Shown here piece by piece: positions 42,179 through 51,644 of a DNA stretch of 64,000 nt. How positions within the stretch are numbered: the first letter of the stretch is position 1; each line of letters opens with the position of its first letter. A model generated the notes under the pieces. The model ran no database searches and was not told the DNA's origin. It was given only the letters and a program-made list of their open reading frames with translations. A program made the translations under genes and the position numbers. This stretch comes from Desulfofundulus thermosubterraneus DSM 16057 (GTDB taxonomy: Bacteria > Bacillota > Desulfotomaculia > Desulfotomaculales > Desulfovirgulaceae). The stretch covers positions 17,301-81,300 of the forward strand of contig NZ_FQZM01000016.1 of NCBI RefSeq assembly GCF_900142025.1. The letters run 5' to 3'.

Positions 42179-44533
42179 TTACTGAACCTGCGTGCCGTCC
42201 CGGGGCGCCCCTGGAGCACCGCCCTGGGCGGGTGGTTGATCGCCGCTACTTGACGGCGCACCGGATCCGCCTCCCCCGGCTGGAGGCAGGACATCAACCG
42301 GGGTACCCTGTTCGTTGCCGGCACCAGGTGGGGACCCGCCTGCGGGCTGCCCGGGAGAACCGCCCTGTTTTTGTTCCCCGGGAGGCGCACCGGGTGGTGC
42401 CGTGGTGCGCCGGGGCTGGACATTCCCGGACCCGGACCCGCCGGCAGGCCGGGAAGGCACAGGTGTGGAGCGAAGGGCTCCCGTTGCCCGCTCATCCCTG
42501 GTCTTTTCCTCCGCGCCTGACAGGCCAGCAGTGGGAGGTGCGTTTTTTAGATTAAAGTAAGCGTCCAGGATCTCCCTGGCCACGGAACCGGCGGCGGAAC
42601 TCCCGTGGCCGCCATACTCCACCACTACGGCCAGGGCCACTTCCGGTTTTTCATAGGGAGCAAAGGCCACAAAAAGGGCGTGGTTGTCGTGGCCATGGAC
42701 CTCGGCAGTTCCGGTTTTGGCGGCAGCACTGTATGTTGCTCCCGCGAATACCCCTGCCGCGGTACCGTCGGGGGGCAGGGTCGCCTCGTGCATACCCTGC
42801 CGGAGTATGGCCAGCGTACGGCTGGACACGTTGACCCGGCGGATCTGCCGGGGTGAAAACTCCTCCACCGTCTGGCCGTCGGGAGCCACAACCTTTTTAA
42901 CCAGGTAAGGCTTGTAAAGAATGCCTCCGTTGGCGATGGCCGCCACATAATTGGCCAGCTGGAGAGGAGTATAGTAGTTGTTGCCCTGGCCAATGGCCAT
43001 ATCCAGGGTATCGTATTCCCGCCATTTCAATTCCCACTCCATCTTGTTGTACCTGTCCTGCAAAGGGGCCAGACGCCCGTTCATTTCCCGCTCCAGGGCC
43101 GCCTTTTCCCCTTCGCCCGCACCGGCCAGGCGCTTCTCATACTCCTTGCGGATATCATCCATTTGTTTTTGTACATTGTCCAGAAGGGGCTTCCACAGGT
43201 TGTACTTTTGCTCCGGTCCCGGGATGCGGCCGGCATGCTCCCCGGGCAACTCCAGCCCCGTCTTTTGTCCCAGGCCGAACTCCCGGGCATAGCGGGCAAT
43301 GGGTTCGGGTCCGAGCATTGCCCCGACAGTCCAGAAAAACGTATCGCAGGATACCTTAAGGGCCCGCACCACATCCACCCGCCCGTGACCGCCGGGTTTC
43401 CAGTCGACTTTGTATTTGTAGCGCCCGGTATCGCTAATGGCAAACTGGGGAGTTATTTTGCCCAGTTCCAGCGCTGCCGCCGCCACTACCATTTTAAAGG
43501 TAGAACCCGGGGGATACAGGGCTATGGCCCGGTTGAGCAGCGATTGATCCCGGCTAATTTTGGCCCAGGCCGCATTCCACTCCTTCCGGGAAAGGTCGCG
43601 GGTAAAGATGGTGGGATCATAGGTGGGGTGGCTGGCCAGGGCCAGCACCTCCCCGGTGCGCACATCCAGCACCACTGCCGCCCCGGCTCTGGCCTGGCTG
43701 TAACCCTCTTTTTGCAACCGGGCGATACCCCGGGCCAGGGCATCCTGGGCCGCCCGCTGCAGGCGGGCATCAATGGTGAGCACCAGGTTGTTTCCCGGTA
43801 CAGGCTCTTTTACGCCCAAATCCCTTACCGGCTGCCCCTGAGCATCCACCTCCACCTGGCGGGCACCCCGCTGACCCCGCAAATAGGGCTCAAAGGATTT
43901 CTCCAGGCCGTCCTTGCCCCAGGAGTCCCCCAGCCTGTAACCCCTGTCTTTATTCTCCTCAAGCTCCTTCTGATCCATGATGCCCACGTAACCCAGGGTG
44001 GGCACCAGCAGGTCCCCATAGGGGTAGTGCCGTACCGGCCGCACATCGATGAGCACTCCCGGCAGCTCCAGCCGCTGCTCCTCAATCCGGCTTACCGTTT
44101 CACTGGACACCTTATCGGCTATGGGCACCGGTTCATAAAGGCGCAACTTTTGTTCGTTGAGTTTTTTATGGATTTCCTGTTCGATCTCCGCCACGCTCAT
44201 GCCCTGGAAGGTTTTTTCCCCCACCAAAATACGGGCCAGCCTGGCAATCACCCGGTCGGTATCCTTGATGCCTAAATAGGCAAAGGAAATGGTGTAGACC
44301 GGCTGGTTGCCCACGATGCGCACGCCGTTGCGGTCGATAATTTCCCCCCGGGGGGCAATGATGGGAATCAAGCGCAGGTGGTTCTGCTGGGCCATCATCT
44401 GATATTTGTCCGCCTCCACCAGCTGCAAATAGGCCAGGCGGATAAAGAGCACGGTAAAAGCGGCAATCACCAGACCCAGCAACACCTGTAACTTTCTTTC
44501 CAGCCTTTTTGCTGTTACCCCGTTTGTTGCCAC
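42179..44533 (-). CDS. mrdA: Penicillin-binding protein 2 with a long low-complexity C-terminal tail
   Basis: A 784-residue class B transpeptidase that cross-links elongation peptidoglycan with RodA. One N-terminal membrane span (about 15-37), a pedestal domain, then the transpeptidase with the serine motif YPPGSTFKMV, SxN-type region and KTG in AAKTGTAEVHG. Two insertions are seen: a charged helical stretch near residues 445-500 (DNVQKQMDDIRKEYEKRL) and, after about 665, a tail of about 115 residues rich in Gly, Pro and Ala (PSRPAGGSGSG, PPGAPPGEQKQGG). It follows mreD closely. Confidence 0.94.
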   Translation of the reverse strand: MATNGVTAKRLERKLQVLLGLVIAAFTVLFIRLAYLQLVEADKYQMMAQQNHLRLIPIIAPRGEIIDRNGVRIVGNQPVYTISFAYLGIKDTDRVIARLARILVGEKTFQGMSVAEIEQEIHKKLNEQKLRLYEPVPIADKVSSETVSRIEEQRLELPGVLIDVRPVRHYPYGDLLVPTLGYVGIMDQKELEENKDRGYRLGDSWGKDGLEKSFEPYLRGQRGARQVEVDAQGQPVRDLGVKEPVPGNNLVLTIDARLQRAAQDALARGIARLQKEGYSQARAGAAVVLDVRTGEVLALASHPTYDPTIFTRDLSRKEWNAAWAKISRDQSLLNRAIALYPPGSTFKMVVAAAALELGKITPQFAISDTGRYKYKVDWKPGGHGRVDVVRALKVSCDTFFWTVGAMLGPEPIARYAREFGLGQKTGLELPGEHAGRIPGPEQKYNLWKPLLDNVQKQMDDIRKEYEKRLAGAGEGEKAALEREMNGRLAPLQDRYNKMEWELKWREYDTLDMAIGQGNNYYTPLQLANYVAAIANGGILYKPYLVKKVVAPDGQTVEEFSPRQIRRVNVSSRTLAILRQGMHEATLPPDGTAAGVFAGATYSAAAKTGTAEVHGHDNHALFVAFAPYEKPEVALAVVVEYGGHGSSAAGSVAREILDAYFNLKNAPPTAGLSGAEEKTRDERATGALRSTPVPSRPAGGSGSGNVQPRRTTAPPGAPPGEQKQGGSPGQPAGGSPPGAGNEQGTPVDVLPPAGGGGSGAPSSSGDQPPAQGGAPGAPRDGTQVQ

Positions 44534-44555
44534 GGCGCATCCTTCCCCTGCTTAA

Positions 44556-45059
44556 TTAAAACTGGCCCACCTTAAACCACCCCTTGAGGTAAAGGCGGTA
44601 AAACTTGCGGTAAAATAACGGCACCAGCAGCGCATTGTACATGGCTGAAGGAAGGACCACCCCAACCAGGGCCACACCCGGAGGAATTTTGATCTGCAGG
44701 TATACCAGCAAGAGGTAATAAATTAACTGACTTACCATGGTGGCAAAAAAAGTCAACACCATCACTACCAGGCTGCTGTCCTTGTAGAAACGGGTTTCGG
44801 ACCAGCCCACTAAATAACCGGCCACAGCAGTAGAGAGGGCGTTGAGGCCGAAATAGTTGCCGGTGATAAAATCTTTCATCAAACCGGCAACAAACCCCCA
44901 GAAGGCCCCCTCCCGCTGCCCTCTCAAGAACGCATAAAAAACTACCAGTAAAAAAGTCAGATCGGGTACCACACCCTTAACGTGAATCAAATCCACCACC
45001 GTTACCTGCAGCAGCAGGGCCAGCAATAAAAATCCGGGCAGGACCAGCAAGCCCAACAA
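44556..45059 (-). CDS. mreD: Rod shape-determining protein MreD
   Basis: A 167-residue protein with five or six membrane spans and the family segment GFVAGLMKDFITGNYFGLNA. It links MreC to the elongation machinery. The TTG start at 45059 has GGGAGG nine bases upstream. The neighbours mreC and mrdA fix the call despite the low conservation of this family. Confidence 0.9.
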   Translation of the reverse strand: MLGLLVLPGFLLLALLLQVTVVDLIHVKGVVPDLTFLLVVFYAFLRGQREGAFWGFVAGLMKDFITGNYFGLNALSTAVAGYLVGWSETRFYKDSSLVVMVLTFFATMVSQLIYYLLLVYLQIKIPPGVALVGVVLPSAMYNALLVPLFYRKFYRLYLKGWFKVGQF

Positions 45060-45133
45060 AGAAAAAAACCTCCCGCACGGTTATATCTTTCAGTGACGAC
45101 TTTAAAGTCAAAACGTCCGGTATACGGACCGGC

Positions 45134-45970
45134 TTAAAGAGCCGGGGGGTGCACCCCCGTAATTACCAGCACTTCCTCCAGGCGGTTAAAATCCACAAAG
45201 GGCCGCACGGAGGCTTCAAAGAAAAGACCGGTTGGATCCCTCTTCACCCTGGTTATCTCGCCAATGGGGATGCCCTTGGTAAAAATGCTCTTCGTACCGG
45301 AAGTAACCACCACCTGCCCGGGTCTTGTGGGCATGTCGTTGGGTATATGGATCATGCGCAGGCTTCCGGCACTTCCGGCGGTGCCCTCAACCATACCCGG
45401 CGTACGGCTGTCCTGCACCAAAGCGCTGACCGCACTGCGCGGGTCGGTGATTAATAGAACGGTGGCGGTATGGTCGGTGGTGGCGATTACCCGCCCTACC
45501 AGACCCCGGGGAGTCAATACCGTCATATTTTCTTTGATGCCCTGTGCCCGGCCCTTGTTGATGGTAATGGTGCTGAACCAGTTTCCCGGATCCCGGCCTA
45601 TTACTGCCGCCGCGGTAACTTCAAGCCCGGAGTCGGCAGCGGGACCGCTTTTAAAATCCAAAAGTTTTTTCAGTCTCTCGTTTTCCAAACGGTATTCCCT
45701 GGCCTGCTGAAGCTCGCCTTCCAGCCGGGCCACCTTATCCGACAGCTCCTCTGCCCGGCGCGACGCGTTGACCAGGGAAAGAGGAAAAGTGACCACATCC
45801 CTGATCCCCCGGCCCAGCCCGGTGGTTACCTGTTCCAAAGTGGCAAAGACATCCACCAGGGTCTTCTCCAGAGGTGTTGCCTCCACCCGGCTAAAGGCGG
45901 TCACCCGCATCACATACAGGACCAGGACCAGCAAAATAACCAGAAAAAAAAGCCTCTTGCCCGAAGTCAA
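45134..45970 (-). CDS. mreC: Rod shape-determining protein MreC
   Basis: A 278-residue bitopic protein: an N-terminal membrane span (LFFLVILLVLVLYVM), a coiled coil (about 70-105), and the two beta domains facing the cell surface (VIGRDPGNWFSTITINKG, GLVGRVIATTDHTATVLLIT). It organises the elongation complex and activates PBP2. It lies 19 bases downstream of mreB. Confidence 0.95.
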   Translation of the reverse strand: MTSGKRLFFLVILLVLVLYVMRVTAFSRVEATPLEKTLVDVFATLEQVTTGLGRGIRDVVTFPLSLVNASRRAEELSDKVARLEGELQQAREYRLENERLKKLLDFKSGPAADSGLEVTAAAVIGRDPGNWFSTITINKGRAQGIKENMTVLTPRGLVGRVIATTDHTATVLLITDPRSAVSALVQDSRTPGMVEGTAGSAGSLRMIHIPNDMPTRPGQVVVTSGTKSIFTKGIPIGEITRVKRDPTGLFFEASVRPFVDFNRLEEVLVITGVHPPAL

Positions 45971-45989
45971 CGGATCAACACCTATCTTT

Positions 45990-47036
<1,047 letters not shown>

Positions 47037-47050
47037 TTAATCTAGATCAT

Positions 47051-47746
47051 CTAAATCAAACCTTTGGCCTTGAAACTGACGTACTTATTATCCCCAATAA
47101 CCAGGTGGTCCAGAACCTCAATGCCGATAATGCGCCCGGCATCAATCAGGCGCCTGGTTACCTCCAGGTCCTCCTGGCTGGGGGTTGGATCCCCACTGGG
47201 GTGGTTGTGCAACAGGATTACCGCCGCCGCATTGCGGCGAATGGCATTCTTAAACAATTCCCGGGGATGCACCGTGGAGGAATTAAGGGTGCCGATGGAA
47301 ATGATCTCCCGGGCAATCACCTGGTTTTTGGTATTCAACAACAACGCCCGGAAATGCTCCCTGTCCAGGTAGCGCATTTCCTCCATGACCAAACGGGCGA
47401 CATCTTCGGGACTTCTGATCACCGGCCGGGTTTCCCCACCGGCCTGGGCAATACGGCGGCCCAGCTCCAGGGCTGCTTTCAACATGGCCGCCTTGGCCGG
47501 CCCGACCCCCCGTACACTGCTCAACTCCTCCACGGAGGCGTCAACCAGGCCCCGCAGGCTGCCGAAATGTCCCAAAAGGGCCGCCGCCAGTTCCATGGCG
47601 CTGGCCGTGGGTGTACCTGTGCGCAAGAGAACGGCCAAAAGCTCCAGATCCGTCAGCACCCCGGCACCATCCCGCAAAATACGCTCCCGGGGGCGCAGAT
47701 CCACGGGCATGTCCTTAATGGTAATGCGGTACGTTGGGGAATCCAA
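47051..47746 (-). CDS. radC: RadC/YsxA family JAB1-type protein
   Basis: A 231-residue protein: N-terminal helix-hairpin-helix region (LSSVRGVGPAKAAMLKAALE) and a C-terminal metalloprotease-like fold with the JAMM motif HNHPSGDPTPSQED. The family was named after a DNA-repair mutant, but that role is not supported; the function remains unknown. Its place between maf and mreB is conserved in Firmicutes. Confidence 0.93.
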   Translation of the reverse strand: MDSPTYRITIKDMPVDLRPRERILRDGAGVLTDLELLAVLLRTGTPTASAMELAAALLGHFGSLRGLVDASVEELSSVRGVGPAKAAMLKAALELGRRIAQAGGETRPVIRSPEDVARLVMEEMRYLDREHFRALLLNTKNQVIAREIISIGTLNSSTVHPRELFKNAIRRNAAAVILLHNHPSGDPTPSQEDLEVTRRLIDAGRIIGIEVLDHLVIGDNKYVSFKAKGLI

Positions 47747-47818
47747 GGCTTCTTGCGGCCTCCAAACACACTTAAAAGATACCCGAAAGGGTTCCCCGGG
47801 AAACTTCCGGGAAAAATC

Positions 47819-48412
47819 TTAGTTGTTTTGAACATACTCCAGAGGATCCACACCAAATTCCTTCAACACCTGGGCCAAACGAGCCAGGGGAAGGCCGACC
47901 ACATTAAAATAGCATCCCCTGATTCCGGCAATAAAAATTGCCCCCAGTCCCTGGGCAGCATAGGCCCCTGCCTTGTCCAGGGGTTCACCGGTGGCCACAT
48001 ACCTGGCAATTTCTTCTGTCGTCAGTGGTCTGAACCTCACCCGGGTGCGCTCGTGGGTAACCACCCGGCGCCCGGAGGGTTTTTCCATCACCGCCAGGCC
48101 GGTGAAAACCTCATGCTCATTTCCTGCAAGGAGGCTGAGCATCTCCGCGGCCTCCCGGGCATCGGCCGGCTTACCCAGGACCTTGCCCTGCCAGACCACC
48201 ACAGTATCCGCCGCCACCACCAACCCTTTGGAAATGGAGGGCTCCACGGCCCCGGCTTTTCTAAGGGCCAGCGTCTCTACCAGTTGATGGGGGGGCAACC
48301 CTTCTTGTACCTCTTCCGCGACCTCAGGAGCCACTACGGTGAAAGGTAAGCCCAGCTGTTCCAGCAACATGCTCCGGCGCGGCGAGGAAGAGGCCAGGTA
48401 AATAGGCAACAC
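47819..48412 (-). CDS. maf: Maf-family nucleoside triphosphate pyrophosphatase
   Basis: A 197-residue house-cleaning pyrophosphatase acting on modified or non-canonical nucleotides and linked to septum control in Bacillus. Seen: IYLASSSPRRSMLLEQLG at the start, VVAADTVVVWQGKVLGKP in the middle, and DKAGAYAAQGLGAIFI. GTG 48412 is chosen because GGAGG stands eight bases before it and the family's N-terminus begins there. Confidence 0.94.
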   Translation of the reverse strand: MLPIYLASSSPRRSMLLEQLGLPFTVVAPEVAEEVQEGLPPHQLVETLALRKAGAVEPSISKGLVVAADTVVVWQGKVLGKPADAREAAEMLSLLAGNEHEVFTGLAVMEKPSGRRVVTHERTRVRFRPLTTEEIARYVATGEPLDKAGAYAAQGLGAIFIAGIRGCYFNVVGLPLARLAQVLKEFGVDPLEYVQNN

Positions 48413-48428
48413 TTTTGAACCTCCGCAT

Positions 48429-48677
48429 TTACAGTTTACGGTATAAAAGATATCCCAGGAGTAAACCCAGCGCCGTGAGGGGCCCCAAGGTAAGGGTAAA
48501 ACCAAAGGTGAGCCGGGCAAAATGAAGATCTAAAGTAGCCGGGGCAAAGCCAACGGAGGTAAAAGGCTTAAGGACGGGCAAAAAAGGAATGAGCACTGCT
48601 CCCAGCGCGTCACCCACCAGGGCCCCGACCAGCATGAGAATTACCAGCAACCAGAAATTTCTCTGGGGCTTGTACAT
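48429..48677 (-). CDS. DUF4321 small membrane protein
   Basis: An 82-residue protein with two membrane segments, opening with FWLLVILMLVGALVGDALG and ending LGLLLGYLLYRKL, as in DUF4321 proteins found upstream of maf in clostridia. Function unknown. The start is uncertain: ATG 48677 lacks a strong ribosome site and a GTG at 48695 is also open. Confidence 0.7.
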   Translation of the reverse strand: MYKPQRNFWLLVILMLVGALVGDALGAVLIPFLPVLKPFTSVGFAPATLDLHFARLTFGFTLTLGPLTALGLLLGYLLYRKL

Positions 48678-48831
48678 AGCAGCCACAGCTATCACCCGGC
48701 CATCGAAAATTGACCACTTATCTGTACTAGTTTATCATTTTGCCTCTTTTGTGACAAGCTGCAATTCCGCCCTGTCAAGCATTTCCACTCTCGCACCGGC
48801 GCTTTTCGCCCGGCAGCAGGGTGGGGGGATC

Positions 48832-49845
48832 TTACCCTATTGTTCCGGTAAGCACCGCCGCCACAAAAGCAGCGTAAAAAACCCCGCCGTAGACCACCAG
48901 AAATCGTGCATCAAGAAAACCGCGCCGCAAAAGCAACAGGTAAGTCACCAGCCCGGAAGCCAGTGCCAAAAGGGCACTTAAAAAGGCCGTTTCGGTGAGC
49001 ACCCATGGGGTCAGGATAATGCCGATGGCCGGAATAACGGAACTCTGAAAAACCATCGCCCCGGTAATATTACCCAGGGCCATGGTATCCTTGCGCTGGG
49101 CAAGCCAGATGACACTGTTAAATTTTTCGGGCATCTCCGTGGCCAGAGGGGCAACCAGAAGGGAGAAAACAAAAGCGGGCACCCCCAGTAGGGCCGAGAG
49201 ATCCGCCACGCCGTCTACAAAAACCTTTGCCCCGCCTACGATACCCAGAAAGGCCAGGAGCACCTGAACAATTACCAGCACCAGGGGAGGATTGTCGACC
49301 CTCTTACACAGGTAAAGGGGTTCACATTCCCCTTCCTCCTGGTCCAGGGTGCGTCCTCTGGTAATGGTTTCATACACGAAATAGATGTAGGCCACAACCA
49401 GCCCCAGGGCCACCACCAGCTTTAACGGGCGGGGAAGAAAAGCGGCTGCAATGGCCAGTGTATAAACCACCAGGAAGAAAAACAGATCCCGCCGGATTAC
49501 ATGCGGATCGGGCTCCAGACGGGGGTAATTCCCGGCGCGGTTGCGGCGGAAGGCCAGCACGGCTCCCCCGCTGATCAGTAAAGCCAGGGTCCCCAGCATA
49601 AAGGGTGCGCCCAGAATGGCCCCGATGCCTATTTCCTTCCCCACTTCGCCGCCGCCCAAAAGGATGGCGATCAGGGGAATGACCGTTTCCGGCATGGCCG
49701 TACCCACCGCGGCCAGGATGCTCCCCACCGCCCCCTCGGTCAGGCGAAGTTTCCTTCCCAGCCATTCCACACCATTGGTAAAAAAACCGGCGCTGACCAG
49801 GATAACCCCCAAACTGATCAATAACAGGGCAACGTCCAAACCCAT
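48832..49845 (-). CDS. Sodium/calcium exchanger family membrane protein
   Basis: A 337-residue cation:Ca antiporter-like protein built of two inverted halves. The alpha-1 repeat has ILAAVGTAMPETVIPL and the alpha-2 repeat LVAPLATEMPEKFNSVIWLA, where the Glu residues bind the cation. About ten spans are expected. The ion pair exchanged cannot be read from the sequence. ATG 49845 is chosen since GGAGGGAG precedes it; an in-frame start at 49860 would place that site inside the gene. Confidence 0.87.
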   Translation of the reverse strand: MGLDVALLLISLGVILVSAGFFTNGVEWLGRKLRLTEGAVGSILAAVGTAMPETVIPLIAILLGGGEVGKEIGIGAILGAPFMLGTLALLISGGAVLAFRRNRAGNYPRLEPDPHVIRRDLFFFLVVYTLAIAAAFLPRPLKLVVALGLVVAYIYFVYETITRGRTLDQEEGECEPLYLCKRVDNPPLVLVIVQVLLAFLGIVGGAKVFVDGVADLSALLGVPAFVFSLLVAPLATEMPEKFNSVIWLAQRKDTMALGNITGAMVFQSSVIPAIGIILTPWVLTETAFLSALLALASGLVTYLLLLRRGFLDARFLVVYGGVFYAAFVAAVLTGTIG

Positions 49846-49862
49846 CGAAGCTCCCTCCACAT

Positions 49863-49895
49863 AAAAAGGCCCACCGCCAAAAAACGACGGGCCTT
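49863..49895 (-). terminator. Terminator of the germination-gene unit
   Basis: AAGGCCC/GGGCCTT stem with TTTTT on the minus strand. It follows the 76-codon gene at 50000 and lies before the antiporter start. Confidence 0.7.
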
Positions 49896-49999
49896 ACGTC
49901 TGAAATTAATTATAGCCCCACTGGCCGACAAAGTCCACCCTTATGCCCCGGGGGTGCCAGGCCAAACTGCCCCGCGCCGGTACATCTTTACCTCTTTTT

Positions 50000-50230
50000 T
50001 TATGTGAGCGCCTTCTGGATCAAGCCGGTCAGGGGAGTAAAAACGGCCTCCACGGCCCTGGCCGGATTGGGCAGCGGTAAATTCAGGACCAACCCATAAC
50101 TATAGATCATTCCCAGAAATAAAAGCACACTGAAAGCAACCAACTCCCGCCACATTTTCTTTTTCACCAGGGGTGGCACCTGCAGGGCGATGATGGCGAT
50201 AAAGAGCAGGCTGAGCAAAGTAATCTGCAT
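50000..50230 (-). CDS. Small membrane protein at the end of the germination operon
   Basis: A 76-residue protein with two hydrophobic segments (ITLLSLLFIAIIALQ and LVAFSVLLFLGMIYSYGLVL). I recognise no named family. It lies 24 bases after gerC and before the terminator, so it is co-transcribed with the germination genes and may be an accessory subunit of the receptor, similar to small GerD/GerX-type membrane proteins near other ger operons. ATG 50230 has AGGAGGGTAA upstream. Confidence 0.7.
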   Translation of the reverse strand: MQITLLSLLFIAIIALQVPPLVKKKMWRELVAFSVLLFLGMIYSYGLVLNLPLPNPARAVEAVFTPLTGLIQKALT

Positions 50231-50254
50231 CGTAGATTACCCTCCTTGATATGT

Positions 50255-51598
50255 TCACTGAGCTTCCTGCATCCTGGGAGGCCGTAAGGGTTTATTGATC
50301 AGGCCGATGCGCCGGATCACCGTTTTCACCTCCACCGTCACGGGCATAGTCGCGAAAACATCCTCCCATTCCCCTTCTACCTGCCTCCATACCCGGGGAT
50401 ACTTGCGGTGAACCGCTTCACCAAAGCCGAGGGCATCGGCCCGGTATTCCTCCTGCAGCCTGGTTACGCAGGCCATGACCTCCTGCTTGATTGCCCCGGC
50501 CAGCTGTTTTTCCAGCCGGGAAATGACCTGGGGATTCCTTAAATCAAGCTCCAGGTTTTCCGATTCGGTAAGGTTCACGCGGGTGTTGATCTCCACCCTC
50601 ATGCCCGGCTGCCCTCCGGCCAGAAATGGTTCCAGCTTCACTCCCCCGCGGCCGGCACGCAAAATTTCCACGGCCAGTTTCTGTTCACCCCGGGGGCCGG
50701 GAATGGAAAAGGTGATTGGCCCGCCCCGCACTTTCCCCCGCACCCACAACAATCCCCGGGCTTCCCGTTCGTTAAGCCATCCCACCAGCCTGTCCCGGCG
50801 AAAGACGGCCGTCCCGGTAAGTTTGATGTTATGAAAGGGCGCAGGCCCTGCCCCCCCGGGATGCAGGGACACGCGGCTAAAAGCGGCGTTGGGCACTGCT
50901 TCCAAAATGGCCGTATAGGGCTCCTCGCCTGAACTCTCCAGCATCTCGGCAAATTCCCCCAGACGGGTGGGGGCGAAACGGGCGGAAAGTTCCTGGTTCT
51001 TGATTACCCCCACGATATTCTGTGCCGGGGTGACCTCCAGGTGGACGGGAACCTCCATGATATCACTGGGATCCCCCCTGGCCACCAGGATCCAGGTATC
51101 CCGCCGGAACTGGCGGTTGCGCTCAAAGAAATCCATCACTTCCGCAACCCCCCTTTCCCGGGCCAGCTTTTCGGAAATAAGAATTACCTGGTTATGGGCG
51201 AAAAAAAGCTCCCGGGGGCTTTCCATGGACAACCGGCGGATGGCCTCAAAAACCGTCCTGCCCTCCGTAGCCAGGTTGAGGTAGCGCTTACGTCCGCCAC
51301 CTCCGCCGCCACCACCACCCGTACCTGTGATTCCACCTCCGCCGGCAACGGCCGTGGGAACCAGGACCTGCACCTCCAGGCGCACCCTGCCCTCTGGGGC
51401 GGCATCCACGGCCGTGAGCAAAACAATGCCCAGATCTTCCACTTCCCGGTGGTCCCAGCAGCCACTGAGGACGAGAGGCAAAAACAGCAACAGAAACACA
51501 AACACCTTAATCTGCCCGCCCCGGTGAAAAAGACGAAAACAGTGACCCGGGACTGGTTCCGGTTGTTTTGTGTTGCAATCAAAACGAAACCTGCTCAT
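50255..51598 (-). CDS. gerC: Ger(x)C family spore germination lipoprotein
   Basis: A lipoprotein subunit of a nutrient germinant receptor. The hydrophobic stretch FVFLLLFLPLVL leads to lipobox LSGC, then WDHREVEDLG, the family's mature start. Domains 2 and 3 follow (PVHLEVTPAQNIVG; LTGTAVFRRDRLVGWL). A glycine run (GTGGGGGGGGG, near residue 100) interrupts domain 1 and is unusual. The start is uncertain: ATG 51598 gives a 47-residue leader, longer than typical; GTG 51661 with a good GGGAGG site overlaps gerA by 17 bases but would give an even longer leader. Confidence 0.87.
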   Translation of the reverse strand: MSRFRFDCNTKQPEPVPGHCFRLFHRGGQIKVFVFLLLFLPLVLSGCWDHREVEDLGIVLLTAVDAAPEGRVRLEVQVLVPTAVAGGGGITGTGGGGGGGGGRKRYLNLATEGRTVFEAIRRLSMESPRELFFAHNQVILISEKLARERGVAEVMDFFERNRQFRRDTWILVARGDPSDIMEVPVHLEVTPAQNIVGVIKNQELSARFAPTRLGEFAEMLESSGEEPYTAILEAVPNAAFSRVSLHPGGAGPAPFHNIKLTGTAVFRRDRLVGWLNEREARGLLWVRGKVRGGPITFSIPGPRGEQKLAVEILRAGRGGVKLEPFLAGGQPGMRVEINTRVNLTESENLELDLRNPQVISRLEKQLAGAIKQEVMACVTRLQEEYRADALGFGEAVHRKYPRVWRQVEGEWEDVFATMPVTVEVKTVIRRIGLINKPLRPPRMQEAQ

Positions 51599-51644
51599 TT
51601 GGCCACTACCCTTTAAGCTTGCAAAGATACAGATGCGGGTTCTG

